Shown piece after piece: positions 17,787-25,460 of a stretch of 34,989 bases of DNA; the stretch's first letter is position 1; every line of letters starts with the position of its first letter. The notes under the pieces were generated by a model, which saw only the letters and a list, made by a program, of their open reading frames with translations, was not told the origin of the DNA and ran no database searches. The position numbers were made by a program, and so were the translations under genes. This DNA comes from Erythrobacter sp. (GTDB lineage: Bacteria > Pseudomonadota > Alphaproteobacteria > Sphingomonadales > Sphingomonadaceae): positions 1-34,989 of the forward strand of contig JASBTD010000066.1 of NCBI GenBank assembly GCA_030148605.1. Direction: 5' to 3'.

Positions 17787-18908
17787 TCACAACAAGCGCA
17801 GTTGTCCGCCCACTTCAGGTCTGCGAAATTGCGAGCAATCGAGCGCGAATGTCTCGCCCATCTCCGAGGCCGAATTGTTTCCGGCGATCCCCGCGCGTTT
17901 GCATGCCAGGTTGAAGCGCGCGCGAAACAGGTCCGCCCAAACGCCTTGCGGCTTCATTCGGGAAAAGAAGTTGGGATCGTTATCTCGTCCGGAGCGGATC
18001 GAGCGCACGATGCTCATCACCTTGCTCGCGCGCTGGGGAAAATGGACATCCAGCCATTCGCGGAATAGCGGCGCGACTTCATGCGGCAGGCGCAATGGGA
18101 TCCAGCCCGCTGATCGCACACCCAATTCGCCTGCGCGTGCGACAATTTCCTCCATGAATTCATCGGTGATCGCGGGAATAACGGGCGAGATCGAGCAATG
18201 CACTGGCACGCCAGCTTCAGCCAGTTTTCCCAATGCTGCGAGTCGCTTGGCAGGTGAAGCTGCGCGCGGTTCGAGCTTGCCGGATAGCTTCGGGTCCAAG
18301 CTCGTCACGGAGATCGCCACTGCCACCAGCCGCCGCCGCGCCATCTCGGTCAACAATTCGATATCGTCTAGCACGCGGTCAGATTTGGTTGTGATGGTAA
18401 CCGGATGCCGCGCTTCCAGGCACACCTCCAGCACCTGCCGCGTGATCCGGTATTGCCGCTCGATCGGCTGATAGGGATCGGTATTTGTGCCCATGGCAAT
18501 CGGGCGAGGGCGGTATTTGGGCTTGGCTAACGTTTCGCGAAGGATCTCTGCCGCATTACGCTTTGCAAACAGCTGGGTTTCGAAATCGAGGCCGGGCGAG
18601 AGATCATGATAGGCATGGGTAGGGCGGGCAAAGCAATAGACGCAGCCGTGCTCGCACCCGCGATAGGCATTGATCGAGCGATCAAACGGGATATCGGGCG
18701 ACTGGTTGAAGCTGAGGATCGTGCGCGGATGCTCCTCGGTCACACGCGTGCGCAGCTTGGGCGGGGTGCCGTCGAGTATCTGCACCCAGTCACGCCAGTC
18801 GCCGTCCGCTTCGCGCTCATTCAGGCCAAAGCGCGTGGGAACGCTGCCTGATTGCGCGCCCCTGCCGTGATTCGGATTGGTTCTGCTCGCACCCATGCAT
18901 GAGAACAT
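17787..18908 (-). CDS. PA0069-family radical SAM protein
   Basis: A radical SAM enzyme of 373 residues. The cluster motif is C85-x3-C89-x2-C92 in RGCEHGCVYCFARP, followed by GTNTDPYQPIE and TITTKSDRVLDD, features of the SplB-like PA0069/Rv2578c group. No product is established for this group. The C-terminal part (from about 280) lacks additional cysteine clusters, although single cysteines occur near the end. Two in-frame ATG codons are possible starts (18908 and 18896); neither has a clear ribosome site, and the second gives MGASRTNPNHGRGAQSG. It lies 28 bases after moaB and is probably the last gene of a four-gene minus-strand operon. Confidence 0.88.
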   Translation of the reverse strand: MFSCMGASRTNPNHGRGAQSGSVPTRFGLNEREADGDWRDWVQILDGTPPKLRTRVTEEHPRTILSFNQSPDIPFDRSINAYRGCEHGCVYCFARPTHAYHDLSPGLDFETQLFAKRNAAEILRETLAKPKYRPRPIAMGTNTDPYQPIERQYRITRQVLEVCLEARHPVTITTKSDRVLDDIELLTEMARRRLVAVAISVTSLDPKLSGKLEPRAASPAKRLAALGKLAEAGVPVHCSISPVIPAITDEFMEEIVARAGELGVRSAGWIPLRLPHEVAPLFREWLDVHFPQRASKVMSIVRSIRSGRDNDPNFFSRMKPQGVWADLFRARFNLACKRAGIAGNNSASEMGETFALDCSQFRRPEVGGQLRLL

Positions 18909-18936
18909 ACACGGAACAAAGGGCGTGGAGAAGCTC

Positions 18937-19467
18937 TTACTTCTCTTGCAACCTCGGCATCAGCTCTATAAAATTGCATGGTCGATTGCGGCTATCGAGC
19001 TGCTCCGCCAAAATCCCGTCCCAGCCGTCTTTCACCGCGCCGTTCGAGCCGGGCAATGCGAAGATATAAGTCCCGCGAGCCACTACGGCGCAGGCACGCG
19101 ACTGGACTGTGCTGGTGCCGATCGTCTTGTAGCTGAGCCAGCGGAACAGCTCGCCAAATCCGGGAATGTCACGCGCACCGTCAATGCTGGCGAGAGCTTC
19201 GGGCGTGACATCGCGCCCGGTCAGGCCGGTACCGCCGGTCGAAACAATCGCGTCAATCTGCGCATCGTCGATCCAGTCGTTGAACTTGCTTGCAAGAATT
19301 TGCGCGTCGTCTTTCACAATCGCGCGCGCGGCCAGGTGATGGCCCGCATCCTTGATCCGTGCGGCCAGGATATCACCCGAAGTGTCATTCTCCGCCGTGC
19401 GGGTATCGGAAACAGTCAGAACAGCGATGTTGATCGGCTTGAAAGTCTTGTCCGGATCAATCGCCAT
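18937..19467 (-). CDS. moaB: Molybdenum cofactor biosynthesis protein B
   Basis: A 176-residue MoaB/MogA-type protein, expected to adenylylate molybdopterin before metal insertion. The conserved core reads [18 protein letters not shown] near residues 15-32, [17 protein letters not shown] (about 85-101) and [18 protein letters not shown] near the end, all typical of MoaB. ATG 19467 is chosen over the upstream open frame because AGAGAGGAAAC lies just upstream. No other Mo-cofactor gene is in the window. It lies 11 bases after the lytic transglycosylase stop, so it shares a transcript with an unrelated cell-wall gene. Confidence 0.93.
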   Translation of the reverse strand: MAIDPDKTFKPINIAVLTVSDTRTAENDTSGDILAARIKDAGHHLAARAIVKDDAQILASKFNDWIDDAQIDAIVSTGGTGLTGRDVTPEALASIDGARDIPGFGELFRWLSYKTIGTSTVQSRACAVVARGTYIFALPGSNGAVKDGWDGILAEQLDSRNRPCNFIELMPRLQEK

Positions 19468-19478
19468 CTGTTTCCTCT

Positions 19479-21245
19479 CTAATTTCGCCCTGTCAGGCGA
19501 AGCGCGCTGGCACCGCGGCTTTCCGGGAAAGCAGGCCACATGCCTTGCGCCAATGCCTTGCGGCTTTGCGAAGGCGCGCCCGATTGCCGCTCATACATCC
19601 AGTAATTGCGCATCACCACGTTCACATATCCGCGCGTTTCCCAATAGGGGATACTCTCCATATAGAGCAGCGGGTCGCCCTGATCGCGCACTTCATCGTT
19701 CCAGCGCGTGACGGGCGAGAGGCCAGCATTATAGGCCGCCATGATCTTGGGCAGCAGGCCCCCGGTGGCGCGGCTATCGCGCAGCATTTCCAGATTGCGC
19801 TGGCCGAACGCCAGATTGACCTCTGGATCGTTCAGATTGACGTAGCTTGCGCTCATATTCATCCGGCCAGCATGTTCACGCACAGTGATCGGCGTGATCT
19901 GCATCAGCCCGCGGGCATTGGCGGGGCTGACAGCATCGGCGCGGAACACGGATTCCTGCAGTGCCAGCGCAAAGGCAAGCGCTGGATCGACTTGCCAGCC
20001 TGTGGTCGGCATCCAGCGCGCTGTGGGGTAACGCAAGGCAGGAACCGGATCCGCCCCGCGCGGTGTATTGTGCGCCATCCAGAGCTGCGCCTGCGGCAAG
20101 CCAAGCTCGCGAACCAGCCGTGACAGCGCGGCAAAGTCGGACGGATTGCCGATTCGCGCCTGATGGCGCAGCACTTCATCTGCCAGATCGCTGCGGCCCA
20201 CTTCGATCAGCGCAACAGCGATGCGGATATTTTCCTCACCTTGGAGCCGCTGCCAGTCTGCCGCTTCAAAATCGGCGCCGGCATATTGCGCCGGGATATC
20301 CTGCCCCAGCTGCTCAAGTGCCAGCATTCCGTAGAATGTCTCGTCAAACCGCGCAGCTGCACGCAAATGTTCGGTTGCTTCGCCCGGTGCACGGCAGCGG
20401 GTGAGCGAACGCGCGGCCCAGAAATGCCCGGCAGTTTTCAGCTCGACATTGCTGGCAAGTTCCGCAGCGCGAGCGAAACCGCGTGCGGCTGTCGTGCAGT
20501 CACCGGAGCGCCATGCGGCCAGGCCTGTCACCCATTCGCCTTCGGCCACCCATGCGCCAGAGCCTTGCGACACTGTTTGCGCCATGGCCAAGGCAGCCGG
20601 ATCGTTATTCTCGATGTAATAGCTCCAGGCGACGCGTTGGCGCCATTCGGCGCGTGCTTCATCGCTGAGCATGGCATCGATCCCGTCAAGCAGCAGCCGC
20701 GCACCATCCGGGTCATCATTGCGGATATGCTCGAGAATGCTGTCGCGGATATCATCGGGCATAGTGCCGTCTTGCACAGTGCGCGGGCGCAGTCGCTTGG
20801 AAGCGTAAGACTGGCGGGTAAAGCGCTGTTCCTGTGGCAGGTCAGGCATGTGTTCGAGCCCGCGACGCATCCCCAGGCGGCCAAGCTGTTCTGCCTGCGG
20901 CAGTTCGATGCCCATGTCGAACCACGCCGCGATCTGTTCGGCGGAAACCGCGGGGCTATTGGCATGGGTATAATATTCAGCAAGCGCGACCTGATGCAGC
21001 AAGCCGGGCTCTTCCTTTGCAAGAAGCTCTTCGACGCGCTCCCAGTCTTCCAGCGCGATGGCAGCGAAAATATCGCGGTAATGCTCGCGCTCATTCTCGC
21101 TCAGCACTTGCGGGACATTGCGTGTCTCTGCCCTTTCGCGAAAATACTCCGCCGCGCTCGTGTGCGCGGAAAGCGGGGTCGCAGCCAGAGTGGCAATGCT
21201 TCCCAGAAGTCCGATCGCCAGATGTTTCACGCTGCTGTTCTTCAT
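19479..21245 (-). CDS. Soluble lytic murein transglycosylase (Slt70-like)
   Basis: A periplasmic enzyme of 588 residues that cleaves peptidoglycan with formation of 1,6-anhydro ends. An N-terminal signal peptide (KHLAIGLLGSIATLAATPLSA) is followed by a long all-helical, TPR-like superhelix (about 40-400) and a C-terminal SLT domain. The catalytic glutamate is E431 in LQESVFRADAVSP, followed by ARGLMQITP and the AAYNAGLSPVTRW motif. ATG 21245 is used because an ATG at 21275 would overlap the upstream gene and put charged residues before the signal peptide. It lies 5 bases after the UDG-like gene and 11 before moaB. Confidence 0.93.
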   Translation of the reverse strand: MKNSSVKHLAIGLLGSIATLAATPLSAHTSAAEYFRERAETRNVPQVLSENEREHYRDIFAAIALEDWERVEELLAKEEPGLLHQVALAEYYTHANSPAVSAEQIAAWFDMGIELPQAEQLGRLGMRRGLEHMPDLPQEQRFTRQSYASKRLRPRTVQDGTMPDDIRDSILEHIRNDDPDGARLLLDGIDAMLSDEARAEWRQRVAWSYYIENNDPAALAMAQTVSQGSGAWVAEGEWVTGLAAWRSGDCTTAARGFARAAELASNVELKTAGHFWAARSLTRCRAPGEATEHLRAAARFDETFYGMLALEQLGQDIPAQYAGADFEAADWQRLQGEENIRIAVALIEVGRSDLADEVLRHQARIGNPSDFAALSRLVRELGLPQAQLWMAHNTPRGADPVPALRYPTARWMPTTGWQVDPALAFALALQESVFRADAVSPANARGLMQITPITVREHAGRMNMSASYVNLNDPEVNLAFGQRNLEMLRDSRATGGLLPKIMAAYNAGLSPVTRWNDEVRDQGDPLLYMESIPYWETRGYVNVVMRNYWMYERQSGAPSQSRKALAQGMWPAFPESRGASALRLTGRN

Positions 21246-21250
21246 TGCGC

Positions 21251-22009
21251 CTAGGAGCCTGTCCAATCGAGCCATCTGCGCCAGAAACGGGCCTTGAGCT
21301 GTGGCATCGCCATCATGCTGTCGAGCCCTTCTGCCGCCATCGCGGGAACGCTGAAGCCTTCATGGTTAATTTTTTCTAAAACCGCAGGCTCTTGCGCCGC
21401 TTCGTGCCCCAAAAGCGGCAGAATGTTGGCACCAAACGCCAGCACACGTTGTGGCGCCGCGAGTTTGATATGGTGCTGTAATACTTCGCTGAATCCTGCC
21501 CGGGCAAGCGCAACACCGTCAGCCATCGGTGTATGGCGCGGCAAAGCGGAAGCGAAATATATTTCATCTTCGGAAATCTGCATCGCAGCGAGCATGCGCG
21601 CAACCAGCCTGCCCTGTGCTTGCGAAAGTAATCTCTCGCTGTCGCCTTGCTCGGGATCGACCACGATCAGCATCAGTTTCGCGCCAACGTCACCGCGTGG
21701 CGGCACCCGGCCACGCGGACCGATCGAGTCCAGCGTTGGTTCGCTTAGCCACCATTCGCGGAATGCGGCCAAATCCTGCGGCGGATTTGCGCCCAGCAGG
21801 TCAATTTTTTGTGCGGGTGGCGCTTCCTCCACCGCTGGCTTCGCAGCCGGTTTGGGCCTGGGCGCGGCATCTTCTGCAGGCACTTCCGCGACTGCCAGCC
21901 AATCCGTAGCGTCATCGGCAAAGTCATGATCAACGCCTGCATCGCGCCACCACTCGAACGCAGCGGCCAAATCGCGCGCAGTCAGCGTGTCAGGATCGGC
22001 GTTACTCAC
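21251..22009 (-). CDS. Uracil-DNA glycosylase superfamily-like protein, degenerate
   Basis: A 252-residue protein. The N-terminal third (1-75) has a short helical part and an Ala/Pro/Lys-rich linker. The rest follows the layout of family 4 uracil-DNA glycosylases: a strand LMLIVVDPEQGD where GEAPG would be, RLVARMLAAMQISEDEIYFAS where the helix and N-V-V-K strand would be, and APQRVLAFGANILPLLG matching the following core strand and helix. However, there is no cysteine at all, so the [4Fe-4S] cluster of family 4 is absent, and the THP-type motif is replaced by VPAMAAEGLDSMM. Catalytic activity is therefore doubtful. GTG 22009 is chosen because the longer frame starts with TTG at 22042. First gene of the minus-strand operon. 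Confidence 0.65.
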   Translation of the reverse strand: MSNADPDTLTARDLAAAFEWWRDAGVDHDFADDATDWLAVAEVPAEDAAPRPKPAAKPAVEEAPPAQKIDLLGANPPQDLAAFREWWLSEPTLDSIGPRGRVPPRGDVGAKLMLIVVDPEQGDSERLLSQAQGRLVARMLAAMQISEDEIYFASALPRHTPMADGVALARAGFSEVLQHHIKLAAPQRVLAFGANILPLLGHEAAQEPAVLEKINHEGFSVPAMAAEGLDSMMAMPQLKARFWRRWLDWTGS

Positions 22010-22093
22010 AAATGCGGGTCTTGACCTTGGAAGGCGCAGCAATCAAGGCTTTGCACAAGGTTGAACACCGAATTTTCGAAGGATGAGGACTCC

Positions 22094-23752
22094 ATGAGCA
22101 CCGAAGCAATTGAACGTGAATCGATGCCCTGCGACGTGGTAATTGTCGGAGGCGGGCCGGCCGGGCTTGCTGCGGCAATCCGCTTGAAGCAGATCAATGA
22201 TGAGCTGGAAGTCGTTGTCCTTGAAAAAGGCTCCGAAATCGGCGCGCATATCCTTTCCGGTGCTGTGGTTGATCCCAAGGCGCTGGCCGAGCTGTTCCCT
22301 GACTGGAAAGACATGGACTGCCCGATGGCGGAAACGCCGGTTACCGATAACTGGCATTGGGTGCTATCGAAGAACGGCAAGTGGTCGATGCCGCACCTCA
22401 TGATGCCGCCGCTGATGAGTAATGCAGGCTGTTACACCGGATCGCTTGGCAATCTTTGCCGCTGGCTGGGCGAACAGGCCGAAGCGCTGGGGGTGATGGT
22501 GTTCCCGGGCTTCCCCGCTGCCGAGGTGATGTTCAACGAGGCTGGCGCGGTTACCGGCGTGATCACACAGGATATGGGCGTCGCCGAAGATGGCAGCCAC
22601 AAGGGTGATTTCCAGCCGGGCATGGAGATCGAAGCGAAATACACGCTGTTCGCCGAAGGCGCGCGCGGCCATCTGACCAAGCAGCTGAAGGCGAAATACG
22701 ATCTTGAGAAGGATTGCCAGCCGCAGGTTTACGGTCTTGGCATCAAGGAATTGTGGGATATCGATCCTGACAAGCATGAACCGGGCCGCGTGATCCACAC
22801 GCAAGGCTGGCCTTTGAGCGAAAGCGACAGCTGGGGCGGGGGCTTCCTCTACCACCAGGCCAATGGCCAGGTGGCATTGGGCTTCGTGACCGCGCTCGAT
22901 TATGCCAACCCCTGGGTTTCGCCCTATCAGGAGTTCCAGCGCTGGAAGCAGCACCCTGCGATCCGCGACTATCTGGAGGGCGGCACCCGTGTCGCTTACG
23001 GCGCGCGCGCGATCAACGAAGGCGGCTGGCAGTCTGTGCCCAAGCTTGCCTTCCCGGGCGGCGCGCTGATCGGTTGTGCTGCGGGCTTCGTCAATGTCCC
23101 GCGTATCAAGGGCAGCCACACCGCAATGAAGAGCGGTATGCTGGCCGCTGAAAGCCTTGCCGCAGCAATCGCTGCGGGCAATGAGCATGACGAGCGGATG
23201 GATTTTGACGCGGCGGTGCGCTCAAGCTGGATCGCTGACGAATTGAAGCTGGTGCAAAACGCGCAGCCAGCGGTGGCGAAGTTCGGCGGCGATATCGGCA
23301 CTGTGATCGCGGGCGCGGATATGTGGATGCGCACGCTCAAGATCGGTCTGCCGATTTCGATGAAGCACACGCCCGACTATGCGCATACGGGTCGCGCTGA
23401 TCTCTACCCCAAGATCGACTATCCCAAGCCTGACGGGAAGATCAGCTTTGACCGGCTCACCAATGTCGCCTTCAGCTTCACCAACCATGCTGAGGATCAG
23501 CCGGTTCACTTGCAGCTGAAGGATCGCGACCTGCAGAAGGAAAGCGAATACGAGATCTTCGGCGGGCCATCCGCGCGCTATTGCCCGGCGGGGGTTTACG
23601 AGTGGATCGAGGAAGAAGGGCAGGAGCCGAAGTTCCAGATCAATTCGCAGAACTGCGTCCACTGCAAGACCTGCGATATCAAGGACCCGAACCAGAATAT
23701 CAACTGGGTGACGCCAGAGGGCGGCGGCGGGCCGAACTATCCGAATATGTGA
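22094..23752 (+). CDS. Electron transfer flavoprotein-ubiquinone oxidoreductase
   Basis: A membrane-associated flavo-iron-sulfur enzyme of 552 residues that passes electrons from ETF (fatty acid and amino acid oxidation) to ubiquinone. The FAD site VVIVGGGPAGLAAA has G19-x-G21-x2-G24. The middle part carries the long ETF-QO core (KGDFQPGMEIEAKYTLFAEG, GCAAGFVNVPRIKGSHTAMK). The C-terminal [4Fe-4S] ligands are C497 (ARYCPAG) and C521-x2-C524-x2-C527 (NCVHCKTCDIKDP). Length is usual. ATG 22094 has GGATGAGGA upstream; an upstream TTG at 22061 is not needed. It is divergent from the UDG-like gene with 84 bases between starts. No etfAB is in the window. Confidence 0.96.
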   Translation: MSTEAIERESMPCDVVIVGGGPAGLAAAIRLKQINDELEVVVLEKGSEIGAHILSGAVVDPKALAELFPDWKDMDCPMAETPVTDNWHWVLSKNGKWSMPHLMMPPLMSNAGCYTGSLGNLCRWLGEQAEALGVMVFPGFPAAEVMFNEAGAVTGVITQDMGVAEDGSHKGDFQPGMEIEAKYTLFAEGARGHLTKQLKAKYDLEKDCQPQVYGLGIKELWDIDPDKHEPGRVIHTQGWPLSESDSWGGGFLYHQANGQVALGFVTALDYANPWVSPYQEFQRWKQHPAIRDYLEGGTRVAYGARAINEGGWQSVPKLAFPGGALIGCAAGFVNVPRIKGSHTAMKSGMLAAESLAAAIAAGNEHDERMDFDAAVRSSWIADELKLVQNAQPAVAKFGGDIGTVIAGADMWMRTLKIGLPISMKHTPDYAHTGRADLYPKIDYPKPDGKISFDRLTNVAFSFTNHAEDQPVHLQLKDRDLQKESEYEIFGGPSARYCPAGVYEWIEEEGQEPKFQINSQNCVHCKTCDIKDPNQNINWVTPEGGGGPNYPNM

Positions 23753-23756
23753 TACC

Positions 23757-23888
23757 AATCCTCCCCGGCGCGGGGAGGGGGACCACGAAGTGGTGGAGGG
23801 GATTGCCAACCAATATGGCTGTCCTCGGCGGAGAATCCCCTCCGTCAGTCGCATGAGCGACTGCCACCTCCCCAGATTGGGGAGGATT
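23757..23888. repeat. Structured intergenic repeat with four hairpins and a central stem
   Basis: Terminal inverted ends AATCCTCCCC and GGGGAGGATT bound the element. Hairpin 1 pairs CCTCCCC/GGGGAGG (23760-23766, 23772-23778). Hairpin 2 pairs ACCAC/GTGGT (23782-23786, 23790-23794). A central stem pairs GGAGGGGATT/AATCCCCTCC (23795-23804, 23834-23843). Hairpin 3 pairs CAGTCGC/GCGACTG (23846-23852, 23857-23863). Hairpin 4 pairs CCTCCCC/GGGGAGG (23867-23873, 23879-23885). The same class of CCTCCCC...GTGGTGGAGGGG element is known to recur in sphingomonad genomes. Its last bases are the ribosome site of ispE. Confidence 0.88.
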
Positions 23889-23889
23889 T
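23879..23889 (+). promoter_or_regulatory. Ribosome binding site of ispE inside the repeat
   Basis: GGGGAGGA at 23879-23886 is the only good Shine-Dalgarno sequence for the GTG at 23890. It is also the 3' arm of hairpin 4 of the repeat and can pair perfectly over 7 bp with CCTCCCC at 23867-23873, so the site could be hidden in the folded mRNA. Confidence 0.6.
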
Positions 23890-24696
23890 GTGAGAGAAAC
23901 CGCATACGCCAAGATCAACCTTGCGCTGCATGTCCGCAAGAAGCGCGAGGATGGCTATCACCAGCTTGAGACGCTGTTCGCTTTCGTTGACAATGGCGAT
24001 GTGCTGACTGCGCAGCCTGCCGAGGCGGACCGGTTCGAAGTCACGGGCGAATTTGCCGATGTGCTCGACAATCCCTTTGGCAATCTCGTCGCGCGGGCAC
24101 TGTCAGCCTTGCCGCGCCCGCAAGGGTTGCATGTGACGCTGGAGAAAAACCTGCCGGTCGCCGCGGGTCTGGGCGGCGGCTCAGCCGATGCTGGCGCGCT
24201 GTTCCGCATTGTCGAGCAGGTCCACGGGCTCCCCGAAGGCTGGGAAGATGCCGCCATTCGTCTCGGGGCGGATGTCCCCGCCTGCGTGCGCAGCGAGATG
24301 GCGATCGGGCGAGGTACGGGAACCGAGTTGGAACCGGTCACAAACGACATGGCAGGCATGGCGGTGCTGCTGGTCAATCCGCGCATCCCGCTACCCACCG
24401 GGCCGGTGTTCCAGGCTTGGGATGGCGAGGATCGTGGCCCGCTGCCACAGGGCTCTGCACGCGATATCGCGCAAGCTGGCCGCAATGACTTGCGCAAGCC
24501 CGCCATCGAAATCTGCCCGCAGATCGCCGATGTCTTGGAACGGCTTGGCCAGACAGAGCCGTGGATGGCGGAAATGTCCGGCTCGGGCGCCACATGTTTC
24601 GCGCTCTATGAAAGCACCGAGCACCGTGACCGCGCCGCGCGTGTCCTGGCCGAATTGGAACCACATTGGTGGCAAATGGTAGGTCTACTAAGATGA
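23890..24696 (+). CDS. ispE: 4-diphosphocytidyl-2-C-methyl-D-erythritol kinase
   Basis: GHMP kinase of 268 residues, fourth enzyme of the MEP isoprenoid route. The N-terminus RETAYAKINLALHV contains the catalytic lysine (K8) and the ATP-binding glycine motif is PVAAGLGGGSAD (89-100). The GADVPACV motif and the C-terminal MSGSGATCFAL motif complete the family pattern. The start is a GTG directly after the repeat; no other start gives the family N-terminus. Its stop overlaps the next start codon (ATGA at 24693-24696), so it is translationally coupled to the amidohydrolase gene. Confidence 0.95.
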   Translation: MRETAYAKINLALHVRKKREDGYHQLETLFAFVDNGDVLTAQPAEADRFEVTGEFADVLDNPFGNLVARALSALPRPQGLHVTLEKNLPVAAGLGGGSADAGALFRIVEQVHGLPEGWEDAAIRLGADVPACVRSEMAIGRGTGTELEPVTNDMAGMAVLLVNPRIPLPTGPVFQAWDGEDRGPLPQGSARDIAQAGRNDLRKPAIEICPQIADVLERLGQTEPWMAEMSGSGATCFALYESTEHRDRAARVLAELEPHWWQMVGLLR

Positions 24697-25418
24697 TGAT
24701 AGATGACTTGCCCTATCGTCAGGTGGGCGAACCCAAACCTGACGGGATCCTCTGTGTGGTGGATCACGCGTCCAATTTTGTGCCTGAGGATATCGAGCTG
24801 GGCATCGCTGCCGAACTGCTCCAGCAGCATATCGCGCTCGACATCGGGGTTGAAGGCATTGCCGGGCGCATGGCGCGGCGGCACGGCATTGCCGCGCATC
24901 TGGCGACCGTGAGCCGCCTTGTCTGCGATATGCACCGTGAGGAAGATCACAAGAACGTGGTGCCGATCGAAAGTGACGGGCATCTGATCCCCGGCAATAT
25001 CGGTGCCGATGTCGAAGCACGGCTCAATCGCTTTCATCGGCCCTATCACAAGGCGCTGGGTGAATGGCTCGATGCCGCAAACCCTGAGCTGATCCTGTCG
25101 CTTCATTCCTTCACGCCAATGCTCGCGACCAGTGATGAGGAGCGGCCGTGGGAAGTAGCGCTGCTTTACAACGAAGATGACCGCGCTGCGCGCCACGCGA
25201 TCCGGCTGTTCGGAGAGCAAGGCCTGACAGTGGGGGACAACCAGCCCTATTCGGGGAAGGAATTAAATGCGACGATGAACCGCCATGCCGAAGCGCATGG
25301 CAGGCCCTATCTCGCGCTCGAAGTCAGGCAGGACCTGATATCGACCCGCGCAGAGCAATCGCGCTGGGCCGTTATGATCACAGACGTCGCAAACAGGGTT
25401 GCGCTGGCGCTGGAGTAA
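24693..25418 (+). CDS. N-formylglutamate amidohydrolase family protein
   Basis: A 241-residue hydrolase of the N-formylglutamate deformylase (FGase) family. Family features visible are VVDHASNFVPE near residues 25-35, VSRLVCDMHREED around 75-87, LSLHSFTP around 134-141 and the C-terminal LALEVRQDLI. These histidine and acidic residues fit a metal-dependent amidohydrolase. In histidine degradation the enzyme releases formate from N-formylglutamate, but no hut genes are here and family members are common outside hut operons, so the substrate is uncertain. ATG 24693 overlaps the ispE stop. Confidence 0.88.
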   Translation: MMIDDLPYRQVGEPKPDGILCVVDHASNFVPEDIELGIAAELLQQHIALDIGVEGIAGRMARRHGIAAHLATVSRLVCDMHREEDHKNVVPIESDGHLIPGNIGADVEARLNRFHRPYHKALGEWLDAANPELILSLHSFTPMLATSDEERPWEVALLYNEDDRAARHAIRLFGEQGLTVGDNQPYSGKELNATMNRHAEAHGRPYLALEVRQDLISTRAEQSRWAVMITDVANRVALALE

Positions 25419-25460
25419 AGGCACTGCCCGTTTCGCAATCCAAGTGAATCGGGAAAGAAA

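Noticed and set aside
20163..21254. Plus-strand frame of 363 codons opposite the lytic transglycosylase
   Set aside because: It is antisense to a gene with signal peptide and catalytic motifs, and its translation has no domain-like pattern.
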